DNA of 64,000 nt from NCBI RefSeq assembly GCF_001687585.2, contig NZ_CP016537.2, forward strand, positions 2,638,001 through 2,702,000, read 5' to 3'. A model generated the notes under the pieces. It was not told the origin of the DNA and did no database searches. It saw nothing but the letters and a program-made list of their open reading frames with translations. Positions 17,767 through 25,537 of the stretch are shown piece after piece. The DNA is from Planococcus halocryophilus. Lineage in GTDB: Bacteria; Bacillota; Bacilli; Bacillales_A; Planococcaceae. The translations under genes and the position numbers were made by a program. Position 1 is the first letter of the stretch, and the number at the start of each line of letters is the position of its first letter.

Positions 17767-19602
17767 TTATATGCTTTCTACTTTAATTTTTGGCATCTCA
17801 ACATTCTTCCGATTAGCCAAAGTTACTAGTACATCTTTAACCTCATCATTCGGCATCTCAGGCAACTTCTCCAAAAGATAAGTCAACTCACCCTCACTAA
17901 CAGGATTCGCCTTTCCAATATAAATCTTCGGAAACACTTGCTCCGTCTGAATTTCATTTTCATTCAATAACTCTTCAAACAACTTCTCTCCCGGACGAAT
18001 ACCAGAGAAATTAATGCCGATTTCGCCTTCTGCATAACCAGACAAACGGATTAAGTTCTGTGCGAGATCGACAATTTTAACAGGCTCTCCCATATCCAAA
18101 ACAAACACTTCGCCACCTTCAGCTAATGTTCCAGCTTGAATGACTAAACGTGAAGCTTCTGGAATGGTCATGAAATAACGCGTCATGCGCGGATCTGTTA
18201 CTGTAATCGGACCGCCTGCTGCGATTTGTTTTTTAAATAACGGAATCACCGAGCCACGTGACCCTAATACATTCCCAAAACGAACTGCTGCGAATTTTGT
18301 GTCGCTGCGCTTCGCTAAATTTTGGACAATCATTTCAGCAAAGCGTTTAGTTGCACCCATAACGTTTGGTGGATTTACCGCTTTATCTGTTGAGACCATA
18401 ACAAAATTGCCGACACCGTTTATATGCGCTGCTTCTGCAACGTTTTTCGTACCATACACATTGTTTTTGACTGCTTCCATCGGATTGCCTTCCATTAAAG
18501 GCACGTGTTTATGCGCCGCAGCGTGGTAGACCACGTCCGGTTTGTAGATATTCATAATATCCATGATGCGTTCACGGTCTTGAACATCGGCAATGATGGG
18601 GATGATTTCGGTATCGGGTGCAATTTTTTGACGCAGCTCCATATCGATCAAGTAAATGGAGTTTTCACCATGGCCTAACAGCAATAGCTTTTTCGGTCCA
18701 AAGCGTGCGATTTGACGTGAAATTTCCGAGCCGATTGAGCCGCCCGCGCCTGTGACCAAGATGGTTTTACTCGTCAGCTGATTGGCGATTTTATTCATAT
18801 CCAACTTAACTTCGTCACGCCCTAACAAGTCTTCAATTTTAACATCTTGAATGTCTGTCACCGATACTTTACCGGTCATAATGTCTTCAATAAGAGGTAT
18901 GGTTTGCGTGCGGATGCCTGAGTCCATGCAGGTTTTGATCAGCTCGGCGGTTTCTTGCTTGCCGAGTGAGGGGATGGCGATGATGATGGTGTCGATCCGG
19001 TTGTCTTTGGCGATGTCGGCAATGTTTTGCGTATTGCCATGGACCACTCGAACGCCGTAAATGTCCAGGCCTTGCTTGTTTTTGTCGTCATCAACATACA
19101 GTGCCGGCAACAAACCGTTTTCGGGGTTGGCGAGCAATTGACGCGCCACTAAAGTTCCCGCTTTTCCCGCACCGACGATCAACGTGCGTTTCAGCTCTGA
19201 ATCTTTGTGGCTTTTTTTGCTATCGCGCAGCAAGCGCCATGATAGGCGGGAGCCGCCGATTAAAATAAGGTGCAGCATCCACGTGATGATTAATGCACGG
19301 AACAGCACATCGCCTCTATATGCGTATTGCACGATACCAATAACAACGATTGACCACGTAACCGCCTTAAAAATAGACGTTAATTCTCCGATTGAGGCAT
19401 ATTCCCACACTTTGCGATACAAGCCGTAATACATGGCCAGGGCATGATGGGCGATAAAGATTGTCAGTGCACTCGCTAGGAGAAAATGATTTTGCATCAA
19501 ATCGTTATATGGGTACAGCACATAATAGCCGACAAAAATAGAGAAAAAGACAATCAGGGAGTCGACGACTAATAATAGGGATACACGGTTTTTTAATGAC
19601 AT
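17767..19602 (-). CDS. UDP-GlcNAc 4,6-dehydratase, membrane-bound CapD/PglF type
   Basis: A 611-residue protein. Four membrane helices lie in the first 115 residues, then a CoA-binding-like Rossmann domain (VGAGKAGTLVARQ at about 140), then the catalytic SDR domain with VTGAGGSIGSEI at about 285. The MGATK motif at about 415 replaces YxxxK, as is normal in this family. It dehydrates UDP-GlcNAc to the 4-keto-6-deoxy sugar, substrate for the aminotransferase downstream. The ATG at 19600-19602 has GAAAGGAG 8 bases upstream; the GTG three codons earlier overlaps it. Base composition falls towards the 3' end of the gene, so it sits at the edge of the AT-rich operon core. Confidence 0.9.
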   Translation of the reverse strand: MSLKNRVSLLLVVDSLIVFFSIFVGYYVLYPYNDLMQNHFLLASALTIFIAHHALAMYYGLYRKVWEYASIGELTSIFKAVTWSIVVIGIVQYAYRGDVLFRALIITWMLHLILIGGSRLSWRLLRDSKKSHKDSELKRTLIVGAGKAGTLVARQLLANPENGLLPALYVDDDKNKQGLDIYGVRVVHGNTQNIADIAKDNRIDTIIIAIPSLGKQETAELIKTCMDSGIRTQTIPLIEDIMTGKVSVTDIQDVKIEDLLGRDEVKLDMNKIANQLTSKTILVTGAGGSIGSEISRQIARFGPKKLLLLGHGENSIYLIDMELRQKIAPDTEIIPIIADVQDRERIMDIMNIYKPDVVYHAAAHKHVPLMEGNPMEAVKNNVYGTKNVAEAAHINGVGNFVMVSTDKAVNPPNVMGATKRFAEMIVQNLAKRSDTKFAAVRFGNVLGSRGSVIPLFKKQIAAGGPITVTDPRMTRYFMTIPEASRLVIQAGTLAEGGEVFVLDMGEPVKIVDLAQNLIRLSGYAEGEIGINFSGIRPGEKLFEELLNENEIQTEQVFPKIYIGKANPVSEGELTYLLEKLPEMPNDEVKDVLVTLANRKNVEMPKIKVESI

Positions 19603-19729
19603 GAGGGTCACTCCTTTCGTTATCCAGTACTTTTGACTTGACTGGGCAAAAAATCTTCCCTCATTTTAACATACTAACAATTGGAAATGAAAGGATTTTT
19701 TAAACAAAATAATACTTTTTTGCTATTAA

Positions 19730-20497
19730 TCAAGTAAAAATATTCCACCATTTGCCCTTTTGGATATCTTCTGGCTCTAATACGTGGAAATGTTCATCCA
19801 ATATAATACGCTCGTTGTTTTCAAGGAAAATGTCGACCATGTCATGTCGATTCTTTTTCTCTAAATAATCGAGTCCTTCGTTAAAAAGGAAAGGTCGCTT
19901 GTCTATGCTATGAACATCAGAGCCGTACACATGGATTAAGTTCGCGTCAATCAAATTCATGGCTGTGCGTTGAATGGCTTTACCGAAACTACCAGCAATC
20001 GAACCAGCTGTCACTTGCGCCATCGCCCCGTGAAGCAACAACTTTTTCAAGCGTTCTGGTTTTTCAATAATCCCTTGGTTACGTTCTGCGTGCGCAATAA
20101 TTGGCACATAGTTTTGAGTGATTAATTGCTGGATAATTGGTACCGTGTATGCCGGAATGCCAGAAGAAGGCAACTCTAATAGCACATAACGTGATCCCGC
20201 TAATGTTAAGGCTTCTTTTGCCGCTAGTTTCTCTGGTAATTTCTCACCTAAACGACATTCTTGGCCACTATAGATGGTAAGGGGAAGCTGTTCTTCTGCA
20301 ATATAGCTATTTACGAGCTCTAATTGTCTGTTTAATGCTGCGAGGTTTGTTTTAAAGTTCGGATGAAAAGCGTGAGGTGTCGCAATGATTCCCGTTAATT
20401 GTTCCTCTACTGCTTTTTCTAATAGTCGTTTGGTTTGCTCCATCGTTTCTGCACCGTCGTCAAGTCCTGGCAAAATATGAGCGTGTGTGTCGATCAT
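19730..20497 (-). CDS. tyrosine-protein phosphatase, CpsB/YwqE PHP family
   Basis: A 255-residue metal-dependent phosphatase of the PHP family that removes phosphate from the CpsD-type tyrosine kinase and thereby controls polysaccharide export. The metal motif DTHAHILPGLDDGAE is at the N-terminus, ATPHAFHPN at about 40, GQECRL at about 78, AHAERN at about 136 and GSDVHSID at about 193, all metal-ligand segments. The ATG start follows AAAGGAGG with good spacing. It sits between the kinase and the dehydratase, with about 128 bases before the latter. Confidence 0.92.
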   Translation of the reverse strand: MIDTHAHILPGLDDGAETMEQTKRLLEKAVEEQLTGIIATPHAFHPNFKTNLAALNRQLELVNSYIAEEQLPLTIYSGQECRLGEKLPEKLAAKEALTLAGSRYVLLELPSSGIPAYTVPIIQQLITQNYVPIIAHAERNQGIIEKPERLKKLLLHGAMAQVTAGSIAGSFGKAIQRTAMNLIDANLIHVYGSDVHSIDKRPFLFNEGLDYLEKKNRHDMVDIFLENNERIILDEHFHVLEPEDIQKGKWWNIFT

Positions 20498-20547
20498 TGT
20501 TTCGTCCTCCTTTGGCGCTTGAAAAAAAGTAAAAAGGGCAAGCCTTT

Positions 20548-21249
20548 TTACTCTGTGTTTCCATAATATTGATAGTAATAGCTATCTTTTGGCAATTCGA
20601 AATTATTCAATACCGCACCGATTAAGCGGCTATTGGAAGATTCGATTGCTTCTTTTGCTTTTAATGCTTTGTCTTTTTCGGTATTTCCTGAGCTGACAAC
20701 AAGAATCGTACCTTCGCATTTATTCGCTAAAATTTGGCCATCCGTTACAGATAAAACAGGTGGGGCATCAAAAATGATTAAGTCATACGTATTTTTAAGC
20801 TGTTCAATCAATGTGTCCATCGATTTTGAAGCCAGTAATTCTGCCGGATTTGGTGGGATCGGGCCGCATGTCATTAAGTCTAAACGATCTACAGCTGTCG
20901 CACGAATAACTTCTTGAATCGAACTTTGGCGCGTCAAGACACTTGATAAGCCAATCGTATTCCCCATACGGAATGTGTAATGAGTAGTCGGCTTGCGCAT
21001 ATCGCCATCTATTAATAAGACTTTTTTGCCTTCTTGTGCAAATACTACGGCTAAGTTTGCTGCCGTTGTTGACTTTCCTTCTGAAGGTGCTGCTGACGTG
21101 ACAACCATTGTACGGATTTCAGAATCTGGTGATGAGAAATTGATATTCGTACGCAATGTACGGAATTGCTCGGTCACTACGGAGCGAGGTGTTGTAAATG
21201 CGATGAGTTTACGCGCAGTTTCCTGCAGGACTTTTTTCTTTCTCGCCAT
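20548..21249 (-). CDS. CpsD/CapB-family tyrosine-protein kinase
   Basis: A 233-residue cytoplasmic BY-kinase. The Walker A motif SAAPSEGKSTTAANLA is at about 50, the Walker A' LLIDGDMRKPT at about 77, and Walker B LIIFDAPPVLS at about 155. The C-terminus ends in a tyrosine cluster (YYYQYYG), the autophosphorylation site of the family. It is split from its membrane activator, the Wzz-like protein encoded 3 bases upstream, as is usual in Firmicutes. An AAGGGCGGGAT site lies inside the end of that gene. Confidence 0.95.
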   Translation of the reverse strand: MARKKKVLQETARKLIAFTTPRSVVTEQFRTLRTNINFSSPDSEIRTMVVTSAAPSEGKSTTAANLAVVFAQEGKKVLLIDGDMRKPTTHYTFRMGNTIGLSSVLTRQSSIQEVIRATAVDRLDLMTCGPIPPNPAELLASKSMDTLIEQLKNTYDLIIFDAPPVLSVTDGQILANKCEGTILVVSSGNTEKDKALKAKEAIESSNSRLIGAVLNNFELPKDSYYYQYYGNTE

Positions 21250-21252
21250 TTT

Positions 21253-21975
21253 CTATCCCGCCCTTCTCTTCGATGATGTGGTTTGCTCTAGTTTGGCTTC
21301 TTCTTTAATTGGAGAAATGACACCTAGTAAAGGAATGTCTAAGATTTCTTCGATATCTTGTTGGTCTTTAATCGTCGTATCTAAGTATTCCAATAAGAAT
21401 GCGATTCCGACGCCAAGCATCATTCCAATGACAGCAGCAATTGCCATGTTTAACATCGGGTTTGGCGCTACGGGTGACGGATTCTCTTTTAATACAGCTG
21501 GAGACAAAATTGATACGTTATCGACATTCATTAAGTTTTGAATTTCGCTTTCAAATACTTTTGCTGTTGTATTAGCGATGTCTACTGCTAGTGCTGGATT
21601 AGCATCTTGTACTGTTACGTTTACCACTTGAGAGTTTTCAGCGGTATTTACAGTAATCATATTGTTTAATTGTTCCACAGACATATCAAGATCCAGTTGG
21701 TTAGCTACTTCATCTAAAATAGCGGGACTTTTGATGATAACTGAATATGTATTGATCAATTGAAGATCGGTTTGAATGTTTTGGTTTGTTAATTGGGCAG
21801 CTTCCGACTGTTCTTGGTTTACCAAGATTTGTGTGGAAGTCTGATACATTGGTGTCAGGACTAAGAACGATACTACGCCTGCGATAGTGATAGCTAAAAT
21901 CGTCATAAGTGCGATTAACCCGGCCCGTTTTTTCAGGGTCTTAAAAAGGTCTTGTAAACTGATGGTTTCTTCCAT
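21253..21975 (-). CDS. Wzz-family chain-length modulator, kinase activator (YveK/CapA type)
   Basis: A 240-residue membrane protein with two transmembrane segments, at about 15-38 and 178-200, and a roughly 140-residue extracytoplasmic Wzz domain between them. The N-terminal EETISLQDLFKTLKKR and TSTQILVNQEQ are usual in the family, and the PSPVAPNPMLN proline-rich segment precedes the second helix. It activates the CpsD kinase through its cytoplasmic tail and influences polymer length. It is the first gene of the exopolysaccharide operon; a candidate promoter lies at 22033-22060. A ribosome site AAGGAG stands 12 bases ahead of the ATG. Confidence 0.92.
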   Translation of the reverse strand: MEETISLQDLFKTLKKRAGLIALMTILAITIAGVVSFLVLTPMYQTSTQILVNQEQSEAAQLTNQNIQTDLQLINTYSVIIKSPAILDEVANQLDLDMSVEQLNNMITVNTAENSQVVNVTVQDANPALAVDIANTTAKVFESEIQNLMNVDNVSILSPAVLKENPSPVAPNPMLNMAIAAVIGMMLGVGIAFLLEYLDTTIKDQQDIEEILDIPLLGVISPIKEEAKLEQTTSSKRRAG

Positions 21976-22032
21976 TTAGTAATTATCTCCTTTTATTTCA
22001 TATTCTTATCATTTTTAATCCATAAACAACAT

Positions 22033-22060
22033 AAAATAGTATAGCATAGGAAAGAGTCAA
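22033..22060 (-). promoter_or_regulatory. candidate sigma-A promoter of the exopolysaccharide operon
   Basis: On the minus strand TTGACT (22060-22055) and TATTTT (22038-22033) are 16 bases apart, 58 bases before the ATG of the Wzz-like gene. The -10 is weak. The region lies between divergent genes, so it must hold a promoter for each; none was clear for the plus strand. Confidence 0.45.
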
Positions 22061-22152
22061 AAGAACTTCCAATTTTAAAAAGTTTAGTAGGCTATTAGGA
22101 TTATTTATGCTATCTTTATTTGTAAGTATAGGTGCTTTTTGAAAGGAGTATT

Positions 22153-22941
22153 ATGATGAAAATGTATAAAATTGGCGCTGTCCTAGCTGTTATTATTTGT
22201 ATTATTGCACTAGTTTTTAGCTATTTAACGTGGCAGGACAAGCTTGAAAATGTGATAGCTCCCGTAGAAGCTGTGAGTGCTGTGAGCGATGATCAGAAAA
22301 AGGACAAAACCAAAGAGGTAAAAAGTGACAAAAATGTGAAAATCAATGAACTTATCACTAATATGGGTGAACCCTTACAGAATTTGTTTGTTGAAAGAAA
22401 TGAAAATGGTGAGCGTTTGAAGGTACTGATAGCGGGTTCTGCAGCTTTAGAATCAGGTGATCCTGGTTACGCAGAACGTCTAGAAGCTTCATTAGAGGAA
22501 GCGTATGCCGACTTTATCGAAGTAGACATTCTTTCTATAGAAGGCACTTCTGAATCTTTGCTTGATGTAGATCTTTCTTCAGGCTATGACGTAGTACTTC
22601 TTGAGCCAATGACTTTGATGAATAACGGCATTGTGGCGATTGAACAAGAACGTGAACATATTAACGAGTTTAGAGCTAAACTGACTGAACAAGTAGAAGA
22701 TGCGGTATTGGTTCTCCACCCTTCTCAGCCGATATACGGTGCCGGTTATTATTTAGCGCAAATCGCCGCTCTTAAAGAATTTGCACAACTGTATGATTAT
22801 GCTTATATTAATCATTGGACAGCTTGGCCAGATACAGACAATGAGGTCCTAAAAGATCACTTGACTGAAGATGGTCTTCCAAACAGCAAAGGCGCAGAAT
22901 TATGGGCAGAAGAACTGGAAGCGTATTTTATCGCTAACTAA
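22153..22941 (+). CDS. SGNH/GDSL hydrolase-like secreted or membrane-anchored protein
   Basis: A 262-residue protein with one N-terminal membrane segment (residues 5-23), a short charged linker and an SGNH-like domain. VLIAGSAALESGDPGYAERL at about 93 supplies a possible nucleophile Ser, and VVLLEPMTLMNNG the third block. The C-terminal segment reads LTEDGLPNSKGAELWAEEL, where a canonical SGNH enzyme would have DxxHPN, so the catalytic His appears missing. Proteins of this kind often neighbour LytR-CpsA-Psr genes at polysaccharide loci. GAAAGGAG precedes two consecutive ATGs; the second (22156) has the better spacing. Function unproven. Confidence 0.7.
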   Translation: MMKMYKIGAVLAVIICIIALVFSYLTWQDKLENVIAPVEAVSAVSDDQKKDKTKEVKSDKNVKINELITNMGEPLQNLFVERNENGERLKVLIAGSAALESGDPGYAERLEASLEEAYADFIEVDILSIEGTSESLLDVDLSSGYDVVLLEPMTLMNNGIVAIEQEREHINEFRAKLTEQVEDAVLVLHPSQPIYGAGYYLAQIAALKEFAQLYDYAYINHWTAWPDTDNEVLKDHLTEDGLPNSKGAELWAEELEAYFIAN

Positions 22942-22956
22942 AAGGAGAATCCTAAG

Positions 22957-23880
22957 ATGAGTCGAAAAGAAAAAAAGCTTAAAAAGAAGAAATGGCCATG
23001 GATCCTCGGAATACTCGGAGTTATCGTGATCGGTCTTGGGATTTACTTATTTACGATTTATAATAGTTTCACGAATACATTAGACGAAATTCACGAGCCG
23101 ATTGAGCGTGAAGTCTCTGAGAAACGTACGATTGACCAAGAAGTTGTATTGAGCGAACAAGATCCATTTTCTGTATTATTGCTCGGTGTTGATGAGCGCG
23201 AAGACGATCGTGGACGTTCGGATACGATGGTTGTCATGACGGTAAACCCGGCTGATGAATCGACGAAGATGGTATCCATTCCGCGTGATACGTATACGGA
23301 GATTGTTGGACGCGGTACGACAGACAAGATTAACCATGCGTATGCATTTGGCGGTATTGAAATGTCGATGGCGACGGTTGAGAACTTGTTGGATATTCCA
23401 ATTGACTATGTGTTGCAAGTGAACATGGAAGGCTTCCAAGATATTGTCGATGCAGTTGGCGGTGTGGAAGTGAATAACACGTTAGCTTTTGATGAGTTTA
23501 AAGAAGGCACAATCGAGTTGGATGGCGAAGAAGCTTTAGGGTATGTGCGTATGCGTAAACAAGATCCTGAAGGTGATTTTGGTCGTCAGAATCGCCAGAA
23601 GCAAGTGATTCAAGGGATTATGAAAAAAGGTGCATCGGTTAATAGTTTGTTGAATTATAAGAGTATTTTTACGGCATTGGGAGATAATGTGCGTACGAAT
23701 ATGACGTTTGATGAGATGATGGATGTGCAGTCGAATTACCGTGATGCGATTGGTACGGTTGATCAGTTGATGGTCGAGGATGGTACTGGCGAGACGATTA
23801 ACGGGATTTGGTATTATATGATGAATGATGCGGAGCTGGCGGAGATTCAGTCGACGTTGAAGACGCATTTGAATATGTAA
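22957..23880 (+). CDS. LytR-CpsA-Psr (LCP) family ligase
   Basis: A 307-residue membrane-anchored protein. A lysine-rich cytoplasmic tail and one helix (about 14-34) are followed by the LCP domain. LLGVDEREDDRGRSDTMVVM at about 75, VSIPRDTYTEI at about 108 and INHAYAFGG at about 124 carry the Arg and Asp residues that bind polyprenyl pyrophosphate. RMRKQDPEGDFGRQNRQKQV at about 195 is the second conserved block. LCP proteins transfer lipid-linked polymers to peptidoglycan, so this one may attach the neighbouring exopolysaccharide to the wall. The ATG follows AAAGGAG and is 15 bases after the SGNH-like gene. Confidence 0.92.
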   Translation: MSRKEKKLKKKKWPWILGILGVIVIGLGIYLFTIYNSFTNTLDEIHEPIEREVSEKRTIDQEVVLSEQDPFSVLLLGVDEREDDRGRSDTMVVMTVNPADESTKMVSIPRDTYTEIVGRGTTDKINHAYAFGGIEMSMATVENLLDIPIDYVLQVNMEGFQDIVDAVGGVEVNNTLAFDEFKEGTIELDGEEALGYVRMRKQDPEGDFGRQNRQKQVIQGIMKKGASVNSLLNYKSIFTALGDNVRTNMTFDEMMDVQSNYRDAIGTVDQLMVEDGTGETINGIWYYMMNDAELAEIQSTLKTHLNM

Positions 23881-23887
23881 GATGGAG

Positions 23888-23916
23888 AGCATAGCCTGTG
23901 AGGGTTGTGCTTTTTT
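23888..23916 (+). terminator. intrinsic terminator after the LCP gene
   Basis: AGCATAGCC and GGTTGTGCT pair as a 9-bp stem (two G-U pairs) around a 6-base loop, followed by six T. It ends the SGNH-LCP operon, just before the repeat-filled gap. Confidence 0.7.
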
Positions 23917-23932
23917 GTTTGGGTTTTAGAAA

Positions 23933-24026
23933 CGCTTCGCTCGCTTTGGGCATGGCTTTCGCGATGAGCCGAGAAGAGCACTCGTCTCCCCGCTTCGCCT
24001 AGCCCTTGGCGCTCCTCAGCTTGGGG
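23933..24026 (-). repeat. hairpin repeat family R2, copy 1
   Basis: About 94 bases: CGCTTTGGGCATGGC, then a hairpin beginning GCGATGAG, then GCTTCGCCTAGCCC and GGCGCTCCTCAGC. The outer stem here has two mismatches (GCGATGAG against CTCCCCGC). The same unit recurs many times in the window in both orientations. Confidence 0.85.
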
Positions 24027-24086
24027 AGTTGGATTACTTAGCTGCTTGTGTGTTTTGTGGGAATAGGGGGGGCGGGTTCTTTAGTT

Positions 24087-24179
24087 GCTTCGCTCGCTTT
24101 GGGCGTGGCTTTCGCGATGAGCTGAGAAGAGCACTCGTCTCCCCGCTTCGCCTAGCCCTTGGCGCTCCTCAGCTTGGGG
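24087..24179 (-). repeat. hairpin repeat family R2, copy 2
   Basis: Nearly identical to copy 1, which starts 154 bases earlier, in the same orientation. It forms the first part of a composite unit (R2, 21-bp array, R3) that is duplicated in tandem from 24571. Confidence 0.85.
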
Positions 24180-24283
24180 TTGTGGGTATGAAAAGTGCTT
24201 AAAATTTTGAGTGGTTAGTTGAATGAGTGGTTCTGAATCGCTCGGTACACCTTCGCTGGAGTGAATTTCCCACTTATAGATGA

Positions 24284-24362
24284 GTTCTTACATGAATTTT
24301 TGAACTCTTTACATGAACTTTTTTGTTCTTTACCCGGATTTCTGAACTTCTTACAAGGATTT
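24284..24362 (+). repeat. 21-bp repeat array D (about 4 units)
   Basis: Imperfect tandem units beginning TTACATGAA or TTTACATGAAC with a following T-tract, one variant reading TTTACCCGGAT. It is flanked by the conserved left sequence ATCGCTCGGTACACCTTCGCT (24238-24258) and right sequence GGATTTGTTATCAC. These flanks differ from those of the modules at 32.6, 41.9 and 47.0 kb, but the unit is the same. Confidence 0.75.
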
Positions 24363-24427
24363 GTTATCACGTGGTGTATTAAGTTCAACTCCCATTATGA
24401 GTGGCTAGTTATAAAAAGTGACACCCA

Positions 24428-24552
24428 GAAGAAAGAGCGCAAGTCGGCGACTCCAGCGGGAACAGCGCGAGCCGGAGCCACTGGACTGAGCAAAGCGAGG
24501 GAAGCGGCAGAGGCCGTGCCCGCGGAAAGCGTCCGTCTGAAGCGATTTCTTC
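24428..24552 (+). repeat. MITE-like repeat R3, copy a (125 bp)
   Basis: Starts with GAAGAAA and ends with TTTCTTC, an exact 7-bp terminal inverted repeat, with GC-rich internal sequence (GCCGGAGCCACTGGACTGAG, GCCCGCGGAAAGCGTCCG). The same length and order occur in copy b. No coding potential. Confidence 0.8.
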
Positions 24553-24570
24553 ATGACCTCCTTTCTACAT

Positions 24571-24615
24571 CGCCTCGCTCGCTTTGGGCGTGGCTTTCGC
24601 GCTCCTCAGCTAGGG
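24571..24615 (-). repeat. R2 remnant lacking its hairpin
   Basis: Contains both ends of R2 (CGCTCGCTTTGGGCGTGGC and GCGCTCCTCAGC) fused through TTCGCG, with the whole hairpin and adjacent arm missing. It starts the second copy of the composite unit seen at 24087. Confidence 0.7.
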
Positions 24616-24708
24616 ATTGTGGCAGCAAGTTTGTGAGGTTAAATAAATAAGTGGTTCTGGATCGCTCGGTACACCTTCGCTAAAGTGAATTTTCCTCTTA
24701 TAGAAGAG

Positions 24709-24850
24709 TTCTTACCAGCAAATTTCGTAGTTATATGTGAAGTTTTTTTGCTTTTACATGAACTTTTATAGTCCTTACATGAACTTTTGAAGTCTTTACA
24801 TGAACTTTTTTGTTCTTTACCCGAATTTTTGGCGCTCTTACAAGGATTTG
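24709..24850 (+). repeat. 21-bp repeat array E (about 7 units)
   Basis: Tandem units such as TTTACATGAACTTTTATAGTC and TTTACATGAACTTTTGAAGTC. The flanks are nearly identical to those of array D, so D and E are duplicates that differ in unit number. Confidence 0.78.
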
Positions 24851-24913
24851 TTATCACACTGTGTATTAAGTTCACCTCCCCCGATAATTAACTAGTTATA
24901 AAAGAGACACCTA

Positions 24914-25038
24914 GAAGAAAGAGCGAAAGTCGGCGACTCCTGCGGGGAAAGCACGAGCCGGAGCCACTGGACTGAGCAAAGCGAGGGAAGCGGCAGAGGT
25001 TGTGCCCGCGGAAAGCGTCCGACTGAAGCGATTTCTTC
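24914..25038 (+). repeat. MITE-like repeat R3, copy b (125 bp)
   Basis: Same 125-bp length, ends (GAAGAAA/TTTCTTC) and orientation as copy a, with about a dozen base differences. It closes the second composite unit of the 24.1-25.0 kb duplication. Confidence 0.8.
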
Positions 25039-25056
25039 TTATTTTCACCCAAACAA

Positions 25057-25087
25057 AAACCTGCTCCAAGGTTCTATGAGCAGGTTT
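25057..25087 (-). terminator. intrinsic terminator of the small HTH-like gene
   Basis: AAACCTGCTC and GAGCAGGTTT form a perfect 10-bp stem with an 11-base loop; on the minus strand it is followed by T-rich sequence. It begins 12 bases after the stop codon of the gene at 25099-25338. Confidence 0.75.
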
Positions 25088-25098
25088 AATCGATTACT

Positions 25099-25338
25099 CT
25101 ATTGGATGAGTTCGCTTCTTGAGAGGGAGATGGTTTTTTTTTTACTATTTGCGAATTTCAATCTTTTCAAATCGTATAGCTCCACAAAGTAAATGAATGC
25201 TTGTCTCGGAATACCAAGCTTTTTGGCACTAACAGATGGTCCTATATCCTCATTAACGTATAGGTCTTTTACCACCTCTACTATGGCTTTGTTATGTTGT
25301 TTCTCCACTTTTTCTTTATAAGAGTTATACTCTTCCAT
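25099..25338 (-). CDS. small HTH-like protein of unknown function
   Basis: A 79-residue basic protein. Residues 15-60 (KAIVEVVKDLYVNEDIGPSV then SAKKLGIPRQAFIYFVELY) look like a helix-turn-helix in which the second part would be the recognition helix; the N-terminus is charged and probably helical. I do not recognise a family. It has its own perfect terminator, and a weak GTGAGATG site precedes the ATG by about 11 bases. It stands alone between the 24-kb repeat cluster and a glycosyltransferase. A DNA-binding regulator is plausible; a spurious ORF is less likely given the terminator. Confidence 0.55.
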   Translation of the reverse strand: MEEYNSYKEKVEKQHNKAIVEVVKDLYVNEDIGPSVSAKKLGIPRQAFIYFVELYDLKRLKFANSKKKTISLSRSELIQ

Positions 25339-25537
25339 AAAGCATTCATCTCACTTTCATATGCATTTTACAGGTCTGACGTATCTCTTGTTATTGGTTA
25401 TTCCCAGTATAATACTTTTTTACACAGAATACTAGTCTAAATTACACATTTATTTAGGCAATACCTTGTTAATTGATTTATAATCTATCACTATTTATAT
25501 AGAGAAATTTTCATGAGTGAAATTACCTACTTTTTCT

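Noticed and set aside
24639..24875. 78-codon minus-strand ORF with KSSCKD repeats
   Set aside because: It is the reverse reading of the 21-bp array E; no start signal and no conservation in the sister array D.
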